Assembly (NCBI GenBank): GCA_003278925.1
Contig: QCCN01000016.1
Span: forward strand, 1 to 39,792
Direction: 5' to 3'
Length of the DNA stretch: 39,792 nt
From: Prochlorococcus sp. AG-347-L17
GTDB lineage: Bacteria; Cyanobacteriota; Cyanobacteriia; PCC-6307; Cyanobiaceae
Below are positions 36,393 to 39,792 of the stretch, in pieces. A program made the translations under genes and the position numbers. The notes beneath the pieces are model-generated. The model searched no databases. It saw nothing but the letters and a program-made list of their open reading frames with translations, and was not told the origin of the DNA. Positions within the stretch are counted from its first letter, which is position 1. Each line of letters starts with the position of its first letter.

Positions 36393-37925
36393 TTATTGGA
36401 ATTCAGTCTCTTTAGGAATCTTTTCATAATAAAGATCAATAATTTTATCTACTACCTCATGTATTGAATATCCATCCGTAATAATTTCTATCGCGTCATT
36501 AGCTTTTTTTAGAGGTGAAATTTCCCTATTAGAATCTTCAAAATCTCTTTTCTTTATAAGTTCCTTAAGTGTATCAAGGTCTATTTCTAATGAATCTTTA
36601 CTATTGTTGTCCGATTTTCTTCTTTTTGCTCTTTCATCGATGCTAGCAGTTAAAAATATTTTCAGTTCCGCATGAGGAAAAACAGTAGTTCCTATATCTC
36701 TTCCCTCAGCTACAAGTCCGCCTGATTCTCCAATTTTTCTTTGTTCTTTTACTAAGAATTTTCTTACTTCTTTAATGGAGGAAATTTTAGAAACTATGGA
36801 GCTTATCTCTTGTGACCTAATTTCTTCTGTAACACAGAAGTTATTAATAAAAACATCCTGATTTGAATTTGTATTCGACTTAAAAACAATAGATATATCT
36901 TTAAGAATATTATGTAATTTTTTTTCTTTTTTATAATCAATATTTTCTTTAATCAGAAGCCAACTCAAAGCCCTATACATTGCTCCAGTATCCAAATATA
37001 AAAGTTTAAGTTTCTTCGCTATTAACTTTGTTACAGTACTTTTACCTGACCCTGCAGGGCCATCAATTGCGATAATTGGTTTTCTTTTCATTAGAAAAAC
37101 GTGATCAATTAATCTTGTCTCTCCACATTTTATCGCACCAGCCAGTAAGGAAATATTATCCTCAGGTCTTGCTTTTTGAAGGGTATTAGGGTGTAAATGT
37201 TCTAAATATTCAATTGAAATTTTTTTTTCTGATAGCTTTTTAATTATTTCATTTAATTTAATCTTTTTTTCTTCTTTAAAAATTTTTTTTGTCTCTAATA
37301 ACTCACTTGAAAAAAATCTAGCTAACTGTCTTTCGTTTTTTGACAAATGTACATTACGGGAACTAAAAGGAATGCCATCAAAATCTCTTTGTGTAGGAAT
37401 AGATTTAATAGCAATATTTAATTTATTTGTTAGAACAAGATTTTTTAAAATTAAAAGTTGTTGCCAATCTTTTTCTCCTAAGTAAAGATTTTTTGGCTTA
37501 ATGAGATTCAGTAATCTATAAACTACTGTACAAACGCCATCAAAATGTCCAATTCGATTTAATCCACATAATGCAGAAGATAATTCTATTGGAGCTTTCA
37601 GAAATTTAATATTTTTATTATTGGGTGGATATATATCCTCAGTAGTTGGGATGAAAATGGCATCTGCACCATTTGCAAAGGAGATTTTTATATCATTGTC
37701 AATTGTTTTAGGGTAATTCTCTAAATCTAAATTGTTATCAAATTGAAGTGGATTAATAAAAATACTTACTAAATTAGCATTATAATTGTCATTTTTTGCT
37801 GTTGATATTAGCTTTACATGTCCATTATGAAGATTACCCATTGTTGGAATGAAGTTAATTTTACTATTTATATTTCTCCTCCAATTTTCTATTTCTTCAG
37901 TTTTCCTTATGATTACTTTATTCAC
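36393..37925 (-). CDS. panC/cmk: bifunctional pantothenate synthetase / cytidylate kinase
   Basis: This 510-residue fusion joins two enzymes. Residues 1-280 are PanC, which condenses pantoate and beta-alanine, shown by FIPTMGNLHNGHVKLI, FINPLQF, LYLGEKDWQQL and IPFSSRNVHLS. Residues 285-510 are cytidylate kinase, shown by the P-loop AIDGPAGSGKSTVTKLI, LDTGAMYRALSW and the VAEGRDIGTTVFP block. The fusion is characteristic of cyanobacteria. The start is GTG at 37925. The steps serve coenzyme A and pyrimidine nucleotide synthesis, which share no obvious metabolite. Confidence 0.95.
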   Translation of the reverse strand: MNKVIIRKTEEIENWRRNINSKINFIPTMGNLHNGHVKLISTAKNDNYNANLVSIFINPLQFDNNLDLENYPKTIDNDIKISFANGADAIFIPTTEDIYPPNNKNIKFLKAPIELSSALCGLNRIGHFDGVCTVVYRLLNLIKPKNLYLGEKDWQQLLILKNLVLTNKLNIAIKSIPTQRDFDGIPFSSRNVHLSKNERQLARFFSSELLETKKIFKEEKKIKLNEIIKKLSEKKISIEYLEHLHPNTLQKARPEDNISLLAGAIKCGETRLIDHVFLMKRKPIIAIDGPAGSGKSTVTKLIAKKLKLLYLDTGAMYRALSWLLIKENIDYKKEKKLHNILKDISIVFKSNTNSNQDVFINNFCVTEEIRSQEISSIVSKISSIKEVRKFLVKEQRKIGESGGLVAEGRDIGTTVFPHAELKIFLTASIDERAKRRKSDNNSKDSLEIDLDTLKELIKKRDFEDSNREISPLKKANDAIEIITDGYSIHEVVDKIIDLYYEKIPKETEFQ

Positions 37926-38023
37926 TTTGTTTTTAAAAAATAAATCTTTTTGATAATTAATTACTGGACAAAAGCAATCTTAATAGGAATATCTATATAG
38001 AGGAAGTCTATCATTTTTATTTT

Positions 38024-39067
38024 ATGGATTACAAAACATCAGGTGTTGATATAGAAGCTGGGCGAGAATTTGTTTCTGAAATTAAACAAGCAGTTGAAGG
38101 AACTCATACATCTAACGTGATTGAGGGTATTGGTGGGTTTGGAGGTTTGTTTAGAATTCCTATTAATAGTTTTAAAAAACCAGTTCTTGTTTCAGGAACT
38201 GATGGTGTTGGAACGAAATTAGAATTAGCCCAAAGTAAAAACTTTCACTTTGAGGTTGGTATTGATTTGGTTGCTATGTGCATGAATGATATTATTACTA
38301 GCGGTGCAAAACCTTTATTTTTTCTTGATTATATAGCTACTGGTAAGCTTGATAAGAAACAATTATTAAGGGTTGTTCAGGGAATTTCACATGGCTGCGG
38401 AGAAAATAACTGTTCATTACTCGGCGGAGAAACTGCTGAAATGCCAGGATTTTATTCAAAAAATAAGTATGATCTTGCAGGTTTTTGCGTAGGAATAGTT
38501 GACGAGGATAAGATTATTAATGGTAAAAAGGTATCTGAAAATGACTTAATAATTGCTTTAAAAAGTAATGGAGTTCATAGTAACGGTTTTAGTTTAGTAA
38601 GAAAAATAATTCAAAATAATAATCAAATAGATATAGAATTTAAAAAATTTTCTCAACTAAATTTTTATGATGAGTTATTGAAACCTACAAAAATTTATAA
38701 TAATGTTATTAAACAAATTTTATCTGAAAATATAGAAATTAAAGCAATGTCTCATATCACTGGTGGAGGAATTCCAGAGAATCTACCAAGATGTATGCCT
38801 TCTGAATTTATTCCTTATATCAATACCAATTCTTGGGAAATACCTATTTTATTTAAATTCCTAAAAGAGAAAGGATCTGTTCCTGAAAAAGATTTTTGGA
38901 ACACTTTCAATCTTGGAGTTGGATTTTGTTTAATTATTGATAAACAATTTAAGGAAGCGATATTAAATATCTGTAAAGATCATGAAATAGATAGTTGGGA
39001 GATTGGAAAGATAGTTCGAAAAAATGATTCAATAATTAGTAAATTTTTGCCAGAAATTTTAACTTAA
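38024..39067 (+). CDS. purM: phosphoribosylformylglycinamidine cyclo-ligase
   Basis: PurM closes the imidazole ring in purine synthesis, using ATP to make AIR, which is also the substrate of ThiC. The 347-residue protein has the expected GIGGFGGLFRIP and GTDGVGTKLELAQ at the N-terminus, LGGETAEMPGFY near residue 138, HSNGFSLVR near 187, and the glycine-rich HITGGGIPENLPR near 244. Length is normal. It is divergent from panC-cmk over 98 bases that include a TATATAG stretch, a likely promoter element. Confidence 0.96.
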   Translation: MDYKTSGVDIEAGREFVSEIKQAVEGTHTSNVIEGIGGFGGLFRIPINSFKKPVLVSGTDGVGTKLELAQSKNFHFEVGIDLVAMCMNDIITSGAKPLFFLDYIATGKLDKKQLLRVVQGISHGCGENNCSLLGGETAEMPGFYSKNKYDLAGFCVGIVDEDKIINGKKVSENDLIIALKSNGVHSNGFSLVRKIIQNNNQIDIEFKKFSQLNFYDELLKPTKIYNNVIKQILSENIEIKAMSHITGGGIPENLPRCMPSEFIPYINTNSWEIPILFKFLKEKGSVPEKDFWNTFNLGVGFCLIIDKQFKEAILNICKDHEIDSWEIGKIVRKNDSIISKFLPEILT

Positions 39068-39110
39068 ATTTTTTCATCTCATATAAATGAGTTTGAAAAA
39101 ATTATTTTTT
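39067..39110 (+). terminator. possible purM terminator
   Basis: Right after the purM stop, 39069-39082 and 39087-39101 form an AT-rich stem: ctcat/atgag with loop ATAA, then T6 paired with A6 further out. A T-rich stretch 39102-39110 follows. The near-symmetry would work in both directions. The stem is weak because of low GC. Confidence 0.45.
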
Positions 39111-39137
39111 ATACCCAAATCAAAAAGATAGGTGTAA

Positions 39138-39143
39138 TATAAT
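39138..39143 (+). promoter_or_regulatory. possible -10 box for the right-edge gene
   Basis: A perfect TATAAT lies 57 bases before the ATG at 39201, inside a short intergenic region. A -35 box is not obvious. It would give a leader of about 50 bases containing a small CCGA/TCGG hairpin. Confidence 0.35.
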
Positions 39144-39200
39144 AAAATCACCGCCGAATTATATCGGAAGTTTAAGTATTAAGATTTAACCTTTTATTCA

Positions 39201-39792
39201 ATGCCCTTTGCTAATAATCAAAGAATTACACGTAGACGTAGTTCAGCTGGCCCTACACCTCCCAAAAGACCAGTAGGTAATAATTCTGAATCAATTAATA
39301 GACAGGCTCAAGGTCCAAGACCTACTTTTTTGTCGCTAAGGGATCATGGAAAAGTTTTTGTCGCTGATTTACCCAATTTGTCTGATGGTCAATTAGCGCA
39401 TATTAGTAAAGAAGCTAATGAAGTTTTAAATAGTTTGGAAAAAAGGCTTAGTGATCTTGAAAATGAGCCTAACATTAGTAATCCTGAAAACGATACGCGA
39501 ATAAAAGCTTCTACTAAAAGAGATGTGACACTTAGGTTTATTAAATCAATAGAAGAAGAACAAGAACATAGAAAGAATAATCCTGCTTTACGAGATGCTG
39601 CATCTGAATCGTTACCGAGAACTTTTCTTGAGGTTGCTAGACATAGATTGCCTGGAGCAACTTTCGATTCACTACTTCGAGAAGCTCTAGAAGCTTGTGC
39701 AATTGATGATAGCACTGAAGAAAATCAAGTTAATGATGAGCCTAAAGAAACTGTAAAAATCATGGATATACCTACTTCCAACACAAATGCTT
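39201..39792 (+). CDS. unknown protein, C-terminus cut by window edge
   Basis: The frame is open from ATG 39201 to the window end (197 codons, no stop). I do not recognise the family. The N-terminal 35 residues are basic and rich in Arg, Pro and Ser (QRITRRRSSAGPTPPKRP) and look disordered. They are followed by FLSLRDHGKVFVADLPNLSDGQLAHISKEANEVL and a charged helical region with coiled-coil character. Later FLEVARHRLPGATFDSLLREAL resembles a small folded helical domain. Codon use and a candidate promoter support a real gene. The opposite-strand frame at 39389-39715 is its shadow. Confidence 0.75.
   Translation, partial: MPFANNQRITRRRSSAGPTPPKRPVGNNSESINRQAQGPRPTFLSLRDHGKVFVADLPNLSDGQLAHISKEANEVLNSLEKRLSDLENEPNISNPENDTRIKASTKRDVTLRFIKSIEEEQEHRKNNPALRDAASESLPRTFLEVARHRLPGATFDSLLREALEACAIDDSTEENQVNDEPKETVKIMDIPTSNTNA

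Noticed and set aside
36393..37925. panC-cmk fusion as a novel fusion or assembly error
   Set aside because: The same PanC-Cmk fusion is known from cyanobacteria generally and both halves have intact motifs.
39389..39715. 108-codon minus-strand open frame
   Set aside because: It is antisense to the right-edge gene, whose own frame is open throughout and has natural protein composition.

Overview
The window looks like core chromosome of a marine picocyanobacterium, most likely a high-light-adapted Prochlorococcus. This rests on a very AT-rich sequence, extreme gene packing, cyanobacterial markers (PsaC, the response regulator RpaB, NDH-1 subunit NdhS, a fused PanC-Cmk) and a ho1-pebA-pebB bilin cluster. 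I see no insertion sequence, integrase, prophage, CRISPR array or restriction system. The strain assignment is inference.

Layout: 1-2.4 kb has a cut-off alpha/beta hydrolase, a PfkB-type sugar kinase and TsaE. 2.4-4.9 kb has adenosylhomocysteinase, a DedA membrane protein and SSB. 5-7.3 kb is the cell-shape operon mreBCD. 7.5-10.6 kb has rpaB, lysS, a small unknown gene and smpB. 10.7-13.9 kb is a run of ruvB, a TPR protein, an M20 amidohydrolase and a small membrane protein. 14-15.5 kb is thiC with an upstream TPP-type riboswitch. 15.5-19 kb (minus strand) is tktA, fabF and acpP. 19.2-21.4 kb is psaC and glmS. 21.4-23.5 kb is rimM, ndhS, rnc, the RNase P RNA and tRNA-Arg(CCU). 23.5-28.4 kb has two unknown small genes, glgP and a CPA2 antiporter. 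28.4-33 kb has a second alpha/beta hydrolase, an aldose-epimerase-like protein, a DUF1537 (four-carbon acid sugar) kinase and icd. 33.1-36.4 kb has an unknown protein, ho1, pebA, pebB and a low-molecular-weight phosphatase. 36.4-39.8 kb has panC-cmk, purM and a cut-off unknown gene.

Functionally the window mixes photosynthesis (psaC, ndhS, rpaB, bilin synthesis), central carbon metabolism (transketolase, glycogen phosphorylase, isocitrate dehydrogenase), cofactor synthesis (thiC, panC), fatty acid synthesis, cell wall and shape (glmS, mreBCD) and housekeeping RNA and DNA functions. Convergent genes nearly always abut or overlap. Nine genes appear to use GTG or TTG starts. The only gene-free stretch over 300 bases (22931-23521) is filled by rnpB and a tRNA.

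The most interesting signals are not coding. The thiC riboswitch keeps its pyrimidine-sensing half, but its pyrophosphate-sensing loop appears collapsed into a continuous helix. There are also clean inverted repeats in the leaders of the CPA2 antiporter and rpaB, and between icd and its divergent neighbour. No wholly new multi-gene system is evident.
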